Source of the DNA: Malachius bipustulatus
Lineage: Eukaryota; Arthropoda; Insecta; Coleoptera; Melyridae
Assembly (NCBI GenBank): GCA_910589415.1
Contig: OU342634.1
Span: forward strand, 39,982,723 to 40,046,722
Direction of reading: 5' to 3'
DNA length: 64,000 nucleotides
Position 1 is the stretch's first letter. Every line of letters begins with the position of its first letter. Shown here piece by piece: positions 21,501-34,460 of the stretch. Made by a program: the position numbers and the translations under genes. The notes beneath the pieces were generated by a model, which worked only from the letters and a program-made list of their open reading frames with translations, searched no databases and was not told the origin of the DNA.

Positions 21501-24500
21501 TGCCTCGTACCTTGATACCTGGGTAGGTATATTTTGCCGAACCCATAATATTTAATTGCTTATGTTTATATTTTATATTGTACCAAAGATGACCACTAGG
21601 CCGAAAAAAGACGCATTGGTCTGTTTTCTTCGCCTCTAAGGCCTCGGAGCTGCTTTGGACAAGCTTCCAAAACCTCGAAACGTGAAGGGATTGGTAGGAG
21701 AAATATTACCTATCCAGAAACAACGCGAGAAGCGGTGATTCACGATCTCGGCGTGCCGATAATGTAAGAACATAAAATTATCTAAGGATATTTGAAAATA
21801 GGTATACCTACACTAATCAAAATAAATATTTGCATGAGTACCTACCACGCTGGTATGTCTAAATAAATAAATTTATCTAATTATAATGATAAACCCAAAT
21901 CAACCAGTAAAATAATTACCTAAGTCAATTTGTTTACATTTTTTTCTTTTATTATTATTTATTAAATTTTGACTTTGCTATTATAAGTATTTCTCAGGCG
22001 ATTTTTGTCTTTATCAAAAATTTGTTGCACTTATATTAGAGAAACTAAAGCAATAGAGCTAAAACATTTTTTCCGGCAGTCTATATCTCAATTTATTATC
22101 AACAATAACAATTTATTCCCTCAATAAAAATAGGATAAAATTTAAACAATTTTTACCTATCAGAAATCAGAGGTTATCTTCCAAAATCCTCATTGTTATT
22201 CTGTTTTTATCGATAAGCAAATAAAATAAATCCCAAGTAAACGACGAAAAGTGAAATGTGTCGTTACCTGTTTAATTAGCATGATAGAGAATAAATTTTT
22301 GTTAGTAAGTAGGTACATACCGTCTTGATCCACGAGTTCCACGACGTAATCTCAGAAAAATGTACAGAAAAATCACGCACATACCAATCATGTACACGTA
22401 TAAATAATTTCCAATATCCATAATTCACCAATTGAACTGACAAATATTCGATTTAACATTAAAGTACCTGTACTTTAATAAGGCCGTACCTAAAGTCACT
22501 TATTATGATTGCTAAAATGCTCACTGCTTTACTGCTTGATGTAATTTCCTTGCGATTTTTGTTCATGTTTACATGCAAGTACCTAATTCTCGTAATTAAA
22601 TTAAACGATTTTGTGGATTCTATCATACCTGGGGAGTTTCCTCGTCTTCCATACATTGTAGGTATTGCTAGAAGCTTTTAGTAGATAAATAGATACCCGA
22701 CTGAAAAGCTTCGTGCATCCAATTTTTACCAATACGTTACATAATATTATAATATCGATACGACGCTATTTTATTAAATTATGGTGCAATTAATTCACGT
22801 AGAAGCATCTATTGATTATTATCAAAGGTGATCCTTAATAAAATGAAACTCTTATATTTTTAAAGTAATACCTAAATTTTGGTATTTGGTACCATATTAA
22901 AAAAGTAGTTATACCTAGGTACTTATTAAAGGTGAAATTGATGAAAGCATCAATAACGTAATACCTACCAGGAACTGTTAATTAAAAGTTCCAAGTGCTT
23001 GATAGAAAATTAATTTTAATTGTTTAAATGTTGAAAAAAGTGTTTTATTTATGTGTCAATAGTTAATAGGAATGGTAGTTGAGTGCGCTTATTTGACCAT
23101 GATCCACATAATAGTTTTCCTTGATGTAATTCACTGGTTGGAGACAACAATGCTATAAAAATTACATTAATTAAATCATTCATTTCACCAACCTAATTGA
23201 ATGAGCAGTACATTACATACAGGTACGAACGTGTGTTATTTTTTAAGTAAGTGTAATACGTAGGTACTTAAAAACCAAAAGAGCAGTAGTTGATATCCTG
23301 CGAATAATAATAATGCTTAATTAGGTAGGAATCTACCTACGTTGTATGTATGTTATGCAAATCTTGTTTGGTTATGTTTGGTAATTTTTTATTTGTTTTT
23401 TATTTATTTATTTTTGTTTCATAAGCAGAAATATCCCCAGTTTGCTATTATGCTTGTCTTTTTAAGCGAATCAATTTTTCCGGTCCTGCAACCAAGGAAC
23501 AGAAACTGTTAATACAAAAATCGGTGTCTAAATAATATTCCCAAACTCTGGGTGTAATTCTAGAGCTTATAGTGAAGTGCGATTTTTTGTAAAATTTGAC
23601 AGCATTCGTTTGTCTATACTTTGTCCACGATTGTCCAACCAGAATTTTCGTTTGTCCACCCTTCAAAAAAATTTACGGTAAAATTAAAAAAATCGATTTT
23701 TTTTTTTGAGGGTGGACAAAATACAATATTGACATCAGAAATGGTATACAAATAATCAATAAACCAATTAATTTGACAATTTTAAACCATTTTCTTTTGC
23801 GATTCCTCCATCTTGTTGCCATTGTCGGCACTGTCGGCTCTGGTCATTATCATCTGCGGTCATTTTTATTACAATTGACTTATTCACGGTTATTTTACAT
23901 TAGTAGTGCTGTCTGATTTTTATAGGAAGGCGAAGGCTGGGCGTGAACTGCACATCTTGCGAGCTTTACTCACCGCCACTAAGAATTTACTCGTTCGATG
24001 ATCGGCGGAGTTACTCTTATCAGCCTTATCTGGTTGGTTGTTTTTTTAACGTGGACATCGACTAACATTGTTGATATTGGAGTTATTGGACAACAAATTT
24101 TTATGGATTCGGAGGCGTATCTGCGCACTAACCAATTCTCGTCAAACTCTCGCCCTCCTATAAAATTTATGCTGCAATTGTGTTTTTTTATTGTCATGAA
24201 ACACTCTGCCGCTACTATTATAGTAAATACGAGAGGAAACACTGCATGACAAGGAAATAAAGACATTGACAGGATATCTGCTGTCACATTTAGCAGTGTC
24301 TTTAAAAACGGCTGTCATTTTCTTTTCAGACGTATTTGGGAGGTATAACCCTATCACCTTTTGGTTAATCGAAAAAGTAAGGCTTATTTGCTATAAGAGT
24401 CACGTATTCTGTTATTGGTCAATTGGTCATTGATGACAATTCTCATTGCTTTGCTTTAATATTACTTAAATCTTGCTCTAACTGATGAACGAGTTTGCTT

Positions 24501-25290
24501 CAAATTTCATTACAGCGATTCCGAATGAATTATTTCTGTCAAAGTTCCAAGAAAGTAGATGAATGTCATAAAAAAAAACGATTTCTCAACATTTTGACAG
24601 TTTGAAAAGTCATTTGATAGAAGGAATTCATTCTGTCATTTTAATCTAAAATCCATGTCAGTTACCGACACCATATTATAGGCTTTTCTCTTTATTTCGT
24701 TTTATTTGCGGTCGTTATACCTTCTACTAAATAAAATGGACGTTATTTTTATTCAAAATCATTTCATTTGCGACCTTTGTCATTTGCAATGCACTTTATT
24801 ATTAACAGATATAACACTTACTTGACCGCAAATGATATTCACAGGAAATAGCAGGAACTGTCACGTCTACCGATACCACAAGAAAAAGAATTTCTTCAAG
24901 AATACCACGATCTCCAGAGTGAAAGTCCTTTTTTCCAAAGATTTGACTATTTTTTGTAAAAATAGGAGTGGCGACACTGCACTGTTGTCAAACTTTATCG
25001 GAAATTTTTTTGTTTTTTCTAAGATTAGTTTTTTCCGTCTTGTTACTACAGAGGTTAAAAAAATAGCAATTTTTTGTTCAAAAATAGTCATTTTTTCGAA
25101 AATTCCTCAAATGCAATATCTGACCATTACTTGTGAATACCTATCTTACTCCAATGAAAATTTCATTCCCATATAAGAGAGTACGGAGAGTATGGAGAGT
25201 TGAAGGTCTCGGAAGTTTCTGTCAGTAATTTATATAGCCCCCTTCCAAAGTCAAAGCTTGACTCCCTACTTAGAGGCCCGAGGGTAAACG
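21501..25290. other. Gene-free AT-rich stretch
   Basis: A GC-richer patch at 21590-21770 has several short frames but no recognised protein. Overlapping frames near 23980-24360 are open on both strands and unrecognised. 24870-25170 resembles the distal part of the 643-bp repeat family. Confidence 0.4.
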
Positions 25291-25308
25291 ACTTCCCACA
25301 AATGAGAA

Positions 25309-25373
25309 ATTCCACAAGAGATGCGCATAATTAAGAGCACAAGGCTCCCCAGTGCCAGTAGATTTCTGCGAAA
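25309..25373 (+). repeat. 65-bp direct repeat, left
   Basis: It matches 26460-26524 at 63 of 65 positions, starting ATTCCACAAGAGATGCGCA. The pair brackets copy B of the ~930-bp repeat. Confidence 0.85.
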
Positions 25374-25474
25374 AATGTTTTTCGTGGGATTTCTTCTATC
25401 GAAATACGCCCTTCTAAACGATTCGCTAAGTGAAAACTAATTATCGATGAAACACTAGTTATCATTCTTCGTTG

Positions 25475-26415
25475 ATGAAAATAGCCATTTGTGATGCAAG
25501 CTGTGAAACAGGAGTGTTTTTTTAGGACAAAATTGTCTCAATCAGTACAAAATAGGACAAAAAATAGTCAAACAAGGCCGAAGAAGTGCTTTGACAACAC
25601 TTCTTTTGAAACGCGTGTAACACAAGATTTTTTGTTAAATCCCCAAGAAACAACAATTTTTTATGAATAATTTCTAGAAATTGATATTTTATATTGTCAA
25701 AGTGACTGCTTTATGAGAATAACTTTCTTTAAATCGGCTTTGTTATACCAATTTTAAGTACTAGTGCGTTGTAACATTAACTTTCAGGGGCTAATGCATA
25801 AAATCACACACTTTTAAGCACTAGTGCGCAAAAAAGAATATCATTAAGATATTCCTGGTTCTGATTCTAATTGGTATTTCGAAACTGAAATGACAATGAA
25901 AATATTAACTTTATGATTCGATTTAACAAAAACTTCAATTTTGAGAGTTGTTCTTTTATCAAGGAAGTAAAAAAGTATAACGATCATTCATAACTGGCGA
26001 GGGGTGGGACATTAATGGACATATCTGGACATATCTGGAAATATTTAGAAATGTTTGGCTCTACTTGGAAAATCGAAATTCTTAAGAGATTTTGTATTTG
26101 ATTTCGCATGTCAGAAGCCCTATCCTTAATTTTTCTGCTTTATTGAATCTGTGTACAAAAAAACTGTCAATAAATTTTCTACAGAGTGATATGCGAAGGG
26201 GTGCAAAATCACACCACGGTTTTCGTACCCCGTTTTCCAAATAAATTTTTCTTGTAAGTTTTGATGAGCATATTTTGAAGCTTGATGTCTCACTTCGAGA
26301 CCACGGTTTTCAAATTTTCGATTTAACACCTATAATAAATCTTAAAAAATCATCTGTTCGTTCTTGAAGTGAATAACTATTTTCCTCGCCAACCGATTTT
26401 TGAAATTTAGGGCTC
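25475..26415 (+). repeat. ~930-bp dispersed repeat, copy B
   Basis: Same order of blocks as 19851-20785, with moderate divergence and small indels. It is flanked on both sides by the 65-bp direct repeats. Confidence 0.85.
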
Positions 26416-26459
26416 GTATTGAAGCTAAAACTACTGGCAAGGAAATCCACTAATGGGCA

Positions 26460-26524
26460 ATTCCACAAGAGATGCGCATAATTAAGAGCACAAGGCTTCC
26501 CAGTGCCAGTAAATTTCTGCGAAA
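26460..26524 (+). repeat. 65-bp direct repeat, right
   Basis: Second copy of 25309-25373, with two mismatches. Confidence 0.85.
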
Positions 26525-27850
26525 TATGTGTGCGTGGAATGTCGCTATGGACCGAACGCCACAGCCATATCGGTTATATGAGTTTGAGGGAAGCCGCTTA
26601 CGCCCGGATTTGTGAGTAGGTACTGCCTGTGAGCTTACTTTCTCGAAAAGTCAAATGGCCACCATTTTGAAACGAGTCGACCGATTTCGCTCCGAGTGCA
26701 GTACCACTCTGCAGATGTCCACCTGCCACAAAAATCTCAAAAAATATGCCTCAACTTAGGGATCACCCTAAAAAATTTCTAAGGCTGCATGGGGGAAATA
26801 AGAATTTACGTATATTTTTTTAAGGCGATTAGAAACCTTTAAAACTCCTTTTCGGAACTCGGAAATAATCAATAGGTGTTTAGAGAGATTGGTACCTACT
26901 TATAAAAGAAATGAGCTCACTTGAATAGATATTTTTTTCTTCGTATAACTGAATTAAATATCCTTTCTCTTTCCTCTATGAATATTATTGTTACCTAACT
27001 TTGTAAAGAATTTTGACCAGCATAACATTTGGTATATAAGTTAATTATATATATGAAGAGAACATTCAGAAGATATATTTTATTATAATAATACACAGAG
27101 AAAGTTAGATAATTCATTTTTACATTGTTTACAAATGTTATATTGTTGTATTTTTGCTCTTTTTTATTAATCAATTCTGTTAAATTTATTTTATGTAAGT
27201 AGAGATGATTACACAGGTGGATAGGTACCTACCTTTATAACTCTAGCGTTAAGTTATTTGTCTAATTCTTAATAATTAAAATGATAATTTATAAATTATT
27301 CAAAAGTGCAATAAATAAAATAATAATACAGGGTCATTTTTAAGTTGAGTTATTTTTATTCAATACCCTGTAGAATTCATTAAGACAAACAACTATTTGA
27401 AATAATTTTCCTCAATTAAGTCAAAAATAATACAGCCCTTAATTGCTTGAAATAATTAAAGTCCATCCCTGTGATAAATTTAAGTAACTAAACTAATTTA
27501 AACAGATAAACGATAAAACGAAACAAAAATTGCATTACCTAAAAAAAGAAAAAAAAAAAAACAGAAAATAAACTAAAATAACTCAATTAACGTATAAGGT
27601 AGGTAAGTTATAAATAAAAACCAAAGGCTAGAAAATTCAACAAAATTTCACTTACTGAAAACTCTTTCCTCCCAACATAGGAAAATTTAAGAATTTTCCT
27701 GTTATAATTTCCTAACGAATTTTACTTTAAATTTAAACAAAAGTATTTGGGAAAAATTCTTATCAGACTTGAATTTTGTATTTCTATCAGACTTTCATGC
27801 ATAATTTATCACAGGACTGGACTCCCATTTTTTAATTATCAAAGGCTGTT
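26525..27850. other. Gene-free stretch
   Basis: 26640-26760 is a diverged piece of the 643-bp repeat family. A 46-bp segment (27327-27372) has TACAGGGT/ACCCTGTA ends. Otherwise AT-rich with no gene. Confidence 0.45.
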
Positions 27851-28000
27851 GCCCGTATTCACAAACGATAATTTCCTAAATAATTACGTAATCAATTATC
27901 CCTATCTCATTCTACTGCAAAAAAACTGCATATTATCTCCATCTCACTCATTTAATTAATTACGTAATTATTTAGGAAATTATCGTTTGTGAATACGGGC
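27851..28000. mobile_element. 150-bp MITE with perfect 42-bp TIRs
   Basis: Arms 27851-27892 and 27959-28000 are perfect inverted repeats beginning GCCCGTATTCACAAACG. The 66-base interior is AT-rich. Perfect arms indicate a recent insertion. No clear target duplication was seen. Confidence 0.9.
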
Positions 28001-29744
28001 ATGTATCTCGTTTATTTTTGACTTGATTGAACATCGTTATTTAAACAAGTTGTTTGTCCTAATTAATCTTAATACAGGGTGTTATAAAACACTTACTCAG
28101 GTTTATTAGTAACCTGAGTAATCTTTAAACTAATACCACCAGTATTAGATAATTTAGAAGAAAGTGTTTTTAAATTTGTAAAGTTGAATAGATTCTTCTG
28201 ATTTGTGAGCTGAAAAAAAGGAAAATCTCGTTCTTATCTAACAACTCCTTGTCGGGGAACCGTGATAATGTAAAGATTCTCATCATCACATAGGGACAAG
28301 AGAATCCCATAACTCTTGCGCACTAATTTTATAAAGTCTGTTCATTATATCCGGCTCGAAGGACCAAAACGTGTGGGAATTGTGATAATCCAGATTCCCT
28401 CACATACCTATATAGTAAGTGACAAGCGAATACTAGAACACTTGAACACCAATAAACAAATCTCTCCATTGACGAAAATTGAGACTATTGTTGAATTTAT
28501 TATTGTTTAGACTAAACTGAATAAAAATTGCATTTCTATGAGACTTACTTTACTTATGCCAGTTACTGTTTCTGATTGATTGAATAATTTTATACGCCCA
28601 ACTTCTACGCTGCGAAAAAATTTTAATCTGATTTACTTAATAAATAATTCACGGTAGTAAGTATAAAAAATTCATTTAAATATGCATTGTTGTTATGTCA
28701 AATTTTTTATGACCGTGAAATTTCTCTACACGATCCGTTTAAAGTATGAAACCATTTATTTGACAATAAGACCCACATCCAAAAGTAATTTCGTTCATTC
28801 TTGACATAAATGGCTCAGCGATTCTGCACAGCATTCACAGCAATGAGCTTTTACCTCGGCTTTTACAGTTTAATCGATGACGAGATTTTACCCACCAGAA
28901 AGCGGCCTAATAATGGGACGGCGGAGCTGCAGGAATCTGATATTATAAATCGTGATTAGCCTAACAAGTAACAAAGAACTGTAACTAACAGCGAGCTCAG
29001 TTCCTTTCTATTCAACTGTACATTTTCTCTAAAATGTCACGACTTTGCGAGAAAGGCTTTTAAATTAGCGGATAGGCAGGTAATGCGCTTATAGACCATT
29101 TGTATTTTACTGAAAAAAAAATACCATTACCTCGGGAATTTATATTACAGGTACTCTCTTCACTCTTCCTATAATTTCATGTAAACACCGTGGAGTTTTA
29201 GTTTTTTCGTATGAAGGTAATTACGTTGTTGAGATTTTATCTTAACAATGCTTGCTTTTCTTTTAGAAATTGAGCCATAAATGCAACGTAAGATTTTAAA
29301 TTAAGATTAGATCGAGCGCACCAAAATTCTAGTGGCACTGGAGGTTTGGTAATTTCCTTCCTATTGTATGAACCTTTCAAAAATTCTAAATTTTCTTCTC
29401 TATTTAAGACTTTTGAATCGACTCGAAGAGTCTTATTGCCAAACTATCTTTCTGAATTTTGGATATTTTTATTTTAGAAATTTTTACATAATCCCCGTGT
29501 CATTAAAATTCGGTTTACATGGACTTTGGTAGAAGGGCAATATCAAGGGTTTCATACCCCTTAGATGAAAAAAGGTTTTTTCTTGAAACATTCTTCTACC
29601 AAAGGTTCCGCGTATTCCCAACAATTTTTTTATTATTTACTGAAATTGATATTGAGTTTCTAGATTTTCTAGAATATTTTGACCCTGATTTTTTCAAAAG
29701 TGTTGCATAATAATGGAGATATAAGAAATATAAGGGAAAAAATG
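28001..29744. other. Gene-free stretch
   Basis: A TACAGGGTG motif occurs at 28073. A GC-richer patch at 28820-28950 is not coding in any frame I could follow. No repeat partner was recognised for the rest. Confidence 0.4.
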
Positions 29745-31475
29745 GGTCCGGGACTTTTTGCATTTTTTTTTACACTTTTTGCTCAATTTTTGCATTTGTT
29801 TTTCAGTTTTTGATCTATATCTCAGAAAGGAAGCGTTTTTTCGACAAGCCTATTTTATATAAAATTAAAGGAGACAAAATTTCCTACATTTATCCTGATG
29901 TATGATTTTTTTTGCAAGACTAACCGTTACTCCGCTACAGCGCGAAAGAAAAACATATTCCCATATCTAGTGATTAACCGTTCTTCCGCTTGGTTAACAT
30001 TTGGTTGAAGAGAACTACGACCTGTTGCATGGTCATCCTCACGGGTCTTTGCCAACGAGAAAACGTATTCTTCCTGAAACCAGGAAAGGGAAATGTTCTT
30101 CCAACCACGTATACATTTCTGTGCACGATCTGCAAAACAAAACCATGAAAGATTCATCATTCAGACTTCAGCACCTTACAACCAAGGGAAATTTAAATTT
30201 CTGAAAACTCTCACCAAAAACACCCACCTTGCCGATTTTGTAAGTGAAGTGTGTTCAAAAACCCTGAGGAAACTCCAGAACAGAAAGCATTATTGCAGCA
30301 GCAGAAGAGAGATTCCTGGTCAACGTATACGACTACCCAGGAAGGACTGAACCGTCGACAAACCGTCTGGAAGTACATTAATAATAATAAGAAAGCAGCT
30401 TTCAAGATCTTATGAAAAACAGTTGCACTAACACCATCAGCTGCTGCAGCCACAAAGCACAGTATTCGGGTGTATCACCAGCTGCAATGGCTGGGGGTTG
30501 AGAAAAATTCCAAAGATATGGAGCTGGAAACGAGCAACACATTCCCCGGAACCAACCACCTCTCTACAATAAGCCCCATCTCTTCCCGAACTGCTACGTC
30601 TGGTGTCATGTAGATGCGTCAAGACCTGCGCAAAAGAACGTAGCTGCAAAAAAGGCACCGATTGCACACATCTGTGGATCAACTGTGAGGACCATACTTG
30701 AAAGAAGTCTTGAGATAAGGTGGAACGAGGATTTAAGAGCTAATGGCTGGGGGTTGAGAGAAATGGCGAAAATTGGAGATGAAAACGGGCAACCAATTTC
30801 CCGGAATCGATCACCTCTCTACAACCCCCTGCTCCTCCCGAACTGCTGCGCCTGGTGTCATGCAAATGAGCCAAGACCTGCGCAAAAAACATAGCTGCAA
30901 AAAAGCAGGCCTCCATTGCACCAATCTGTGCATCAACTGTGAGGGGTCGTGCAACAAGGTGACAATCGAGACAGATCTCACAAATGCTCTTGAGGACGAG
31001 GGTACATGATGAACTAGGCTTAACTGGTCCCCGGTTGTTGAGACCATCCAAGGAGAATGAAGGTATGTGTAATATTTCCTTCCCCAAAACGACAATCACA
31101 CTTTGAGCGTCAATGTACCTGTTTGAAGTAGTTAATATGAATGTAAAAGCTGACCCATAGCCCATAGGTATCTTCTGTTTCCTTACAGACAGATTCATTA
31201 TTCATGTAAGGTATCAGGCATTTTTTTGCGCGTTCTAGCAGCTGAACGATTTGTCAAAAAAAAAAACGATAAATGTAGGAAATTTTGTTTCCTTTAATTT
31301 TGTACGGAATGGGCTTGTCTAAAAAACGCTTACTTTCTGAGGTGTAGGCCAAAAACTAAAAAAAAGTGCAAAAATTTGGACACAAAGTAACAAAAATAGA
31401 AAGTTCCGGGAGAAATTTTCAAATTCGCGCTCAGCGTCCCAAAAAACCTACAGGGTGAGAAAATAAAAACTATAC
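29745..31475 (+). mobile_element. TIR element copy 2 carrying a decayed GCDTTS-family gene
   Basis: 29800-29955 is the reverse complement of about 31215-31365. Shared blocks include the CTCAGAAAG(G/T)AAGCG core and the AAAATTTCCTACATTTATC core. The right end extends further to the AACTATA terminus at about 31475. The left distal part is truncated or diverged near 29745. Between the arms lies the gene relic 29997-31009. The architecture is the same as at 12307-13432. Confidence 0.7.
29997..31009 (+). pseudogene. GCDTTS-family gene relic (copy 2), with internal duplication
   Basis: Recognisable words occur in broken frames: HPHGSLPT and KTMKDSSF (30020-30160), a shifted NPEETPEQ-like stretch (about 30260), then EERFLVNVYDY. 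The tail is the cysteine word KKAGLHCTNLCINCEG (about 30900-30945). The CDTTS segment itself is deleted at about 30160. The 3' part is duplicated in tandem: about 30486-30690 and 30742-30943 align with an offset near 255 bp. Several stops and frameshifts make it non-functional. Confidence 0.6.
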
Positions 31476-32695
31476 ATATAGATAAACTTTCCTGTGATAA
31501 TTTTAATATGCCTATCCTAATTGGTATGATATACAGGGTGATGTTTATAAAAATTGCCATTGGTGAAACCTTAAAAACAAAAAAAAGATATCTAAATTCG
31601 TATGAAATTTCAAATGGCAACCCCCTACCTGTGATAATGTCATTTTCAAGGGAATTCTAGTAGAAATACAATGGTGCTTCGTGTGTTGAAATCGATTTAT
31701 TTTTACGGAAGTTATAAACAAATGAAAATCGCAATTTTCCATTTTTAAAACAGCTTGTATCGAAAAAGGCTCAAGATATCGATTGAAAACGGCTTACATG
31801 TCCCTATTTTAACTTTTCAAGCGGTATCCTATTGCGCGGGTGAATTTTTTTATTTTTATACAGGGTGATGAAGATAATAAGATTTTTCGTCACACCATTA
31901 TTTTTTTGGCAATTTTGGAAGATTCATTTTAGGATGACAGCAATCTTTAAGAACAACCCCTCAAAATAATTTTTTTCTCTTTTAGGTACCTACCTATAGA
32001 AAGAAAGCAATTTTGTATTATTAAGTCAATTTTTTATACTTAAGTGGGCAACTTCAAAGAAATTTGGGAAGGTAATTTTTTAATAATTAATGGTCTGAGA
32101 ATCTTTAATACCTGGGGCCTATTCCACAATCTTTGCAGCTTTGCATTTTTAGACAACTTCCTGCTCCTCAATTCAGTGTAAATTGCATTGTGTCCAACTA
32201 TTATCAAAAATGAGCAATATCTTGTTATTATCTATTTTATTATCTTCTTGGTGTTCAAAAATCAACTCATGTTGTTAAACTACCTATCTATCTAGACTCC
32301 GATCTAGTTTTGAGTTTCCATTTTCCAATCCGAACATTGAATTTCCTGTAATTAGTCAGCTGTTATTTCTCCGAGGTACGAAGGAACATCAAAAATTATT
32401 TTTCAAATTGCTGATTATTGGTGACATAATTTTCTTACCATAATTCAAGGAATTTTTCTTCGGTCTTTTCAAGGTATTTAAGCCACCAGTAATTTTCGAT
32501 TCCATGCGGCGATTCTGAACATTCTGAAGAAATGAGTGAAGAAACTTTTGAAAATAAATTCTAAACTACCAAATTCTTAGAGCAGAAAAATTTATTAATA
32601 ATTTTATTTAATAATTCCTAAAAAAATGGAAATAAATTACAAATATCAAACTGCCTTTGTTTTTTTTTTAACTTTATTACTTTAATTCTTCAACA
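31476..32695. other. Gene-free stretch with TACAGGGTGATG motifs
   Basis: TACAGGGTGATG occurs in the same orientation at about 31531 and 31858. No long inverted partner was found. The rest is AT-rich, with no gene. Confidence 0.45.
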
Positions 32696-32708
32696 AGAAC
32701 TACGCTCG

Positions 32709-32740
32709 AGTTTCATGAAGACAGCCGAGTGTACCGGACG
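32709..32740 (+). promoter_or_regulatory. Internal Pol II promoter with DPE
   Basis: If A32709 is +1, GGACG at 32736-32740 sits exactly at +28 to +32 and matches the DPE consensus RGWYV. The surrounding GGACGTGCC resembles the downstream element known in Drosophila I, jockey and F-type LINEs. The Inr match is weaker. Start at the first bases of the insert agrees with a full-length transcript. Confidence 0.6.
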
Positions 32741-33169
32741 TGCCGGTAGCAGTTGTCCCGCGAAACGAGGTGTTTCCCACTGTGATCTCACAAATCAAAG
32801 TGAATTTTCGTAATTAGTTACCAACGTACCTACAGTATCTATAAGCTCGGAGGGGTCTTAACGCAAGAATAGGACCAGGCCAGCATTGGAAACGAAGATA
32901 AGTATATAGAAATAGCACGGTAAACTAATTTAAAATAATTGCCGTAAATTCTGTCGCTTAGCTGCCCGTTGTCGGCTATCTGCACTCCTTTTTATATCAA
33001 CTGATATAGATTGGAGTGTATAGTCTTTAAAAACATCAATTTAAATGGATTTTAACCCATATCTCTATCCGTAAATAAATTCTAATAACACCTTTTCATT
33101 GAACTCATTAAAGACTTCTGACTACAGGGGTCTTTTCTGGGGAAAAAAAAAAAAAAAAAAAATAATAAA

Positions 33170-34456
33170 ATGGATCCCATAATAACAGTCTCTTCCCAAC
33201 AAAACGGCCAGTCGACGACCAGTGTTTCATCATATGCTAGTGCTGCCAAAACATCACTTTTTCCAAAAAAAGACCTGGCAATTGTCATGGATTTGGCCGA
33301 ATCTGAAAATTTAAAATTGTCTCATTATGTTTCTCCTATCGGAAAGATTGTTGGTTTTAAAAACATAACTCATGCATCCAGAATATCCCGAAACCGTGTA
33401 TGCATCTATCTCGCAAGCTTGCAAATAGTTAACGATTTAATTAACAAACACAGTACAGTCCCAATTAACGATAGATTGGTCAATGTCCGACGGTTAATTA
33501 CACCGGCAAAAAGGCTGATATTGTCTAATGTATGCCCAACAATACCCCACGAATATCTTGAAAATGCCCTGAGTCAGCTGGGATGCAGGGCAGTTTCCAC
33601 TATGTCCACCCTCAGAGCCGGACTTGAAGGTGAAGAATGTGCACACATACTCAGTTTTCGGAGGCAAATATTTGTCCAGCCCGATGAAAATCTTCAACTT
33701 CCCCCAACTCTTTTAATAAAATATGAAGATACTGAATACCGAATTTTCATAAGTAGCGGTGAACTGACATGCTTCTCATGTAAACAAGTCGGCCACCGGG
33801 CAGACTCTTGCCCAAACAAGGAGGAACAATCATTTCTACCGGACCCCACCCCCTCCCACTCAACTAACAACCAACCAGAAAACACGAACCCACCTATCAC
33901 TGCCACTGAAACTGTTAACAAAAAAAGACCAGCCTCTACTTCCACCACGGTATCTACGGGACATAATGAGACCGAATCATTGCCCCTTAGTGCTGAAATT
34001 GTTGACGAGCCCCATTTTTTTCCAACCCCTACACAAACCGCTCCAAGAAACAAAAACAAAAAATTCAAGGCAGGAACCCAAGCAGAAGGTATTTCTGTCT
34101 CACAAAGTGATCTGTCATTACATAAGTCAGACTCTACAGAAAGTTTAACCCCTTTGGAAGATCTAATAAAACCAGCCAAATCTATTGTCGAGAAAAAATT
34201 CTCTTCTATGATAACATATGATCAACTTAAGGATTTTTTTGAAAATGTTACCGGATCACCAGACCCTCTCAGTGTCGCTAGAGAGTATATAATAAACCCA
34301 GAAGATATGATAACTATCATTTCAGAAATCTACCCCTACCTTACACACAGAAGTATAAAATCCCGCTGTACCCGACTCAAGAAAAAAATAAAGAATCAAC
34401 TACTGTTAACAGCAGTTGAGTCAGACTCTGATGATTGTTCTCAGAAATCCTACTAA
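33170..34456 (+). CDS. LINE ORF1 (Gag-like RNA-binding protein)
   Basis: 428 aa. Residues ~35-110 look like an RNA-recognition-type fold region. A single CCHC knuckle with canonical CX2CX4HX4C spacing lies at C201, C204, H209 and C214. A long P/T/S-rich, low-complexity stretch follows (~220-320), then a charged C-terminal domain (~330-420). Such proteins bind element RNA and carry it to the nucleus as a ribonucleoprotein. The ATG follows a 20-base A-run in the 5' UTR. No lesion is visible. A 13-bp hairpin lies just beyond the stop, before ORF2. Confidence 0.9.
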   Translation: MDPIITVSSQQNGQSTTSVSSYASAAKTSLFPKKDLAIVMDLAESENLKLSHYVSPIGKIVGFKNITHASRISRNRVCIYLASLQIVNDLINKHSTVPINDRLVNVRRLITPAKRLILSNVCPTIPHEYLENALSQLGCRAVSTMSTLRAGLEGEECAHILSFRRQIFVQPDENLQLPPTLLIKYEDTEYRIFISSGELTCFSCKQVGHRADSCPNKEEQSFLPDPTPSHSTNNQPENTNPPITATETVNKKRPASTSTTVSTGHNETESLPLSAEIVDEPHFFPTPTQTAPRNKNKKFKAGTQAEGISVSQSDLSLHKSDSTESLTPLEDLIKPAKSIVEKKFSSMITYDQLKDFFENVTGSPDPLSVAREYIINPEDMITIISEIYPYLTHRSIKSRCTRLKKKIKNQLLLTAVESDSDDCSQKSY

Positions 34457-34460
34457 CACC

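Noticed and set aside
23979..24357. Overlapping frames on both strands near 24 kb
   Set aside because: No recognised motif, no splice context and no repeat partner.
30740..31198. 152-aa minus-strand frame
   Set aside because: It is antisense to the decayed GCDTTS-family gene, whose words are clear on the plus strand.
33082..33288. Minus-strand frame across the LINE ORF1 start
   Set aside because: It is a shadow of ORF1 and the A-run read as Phe.
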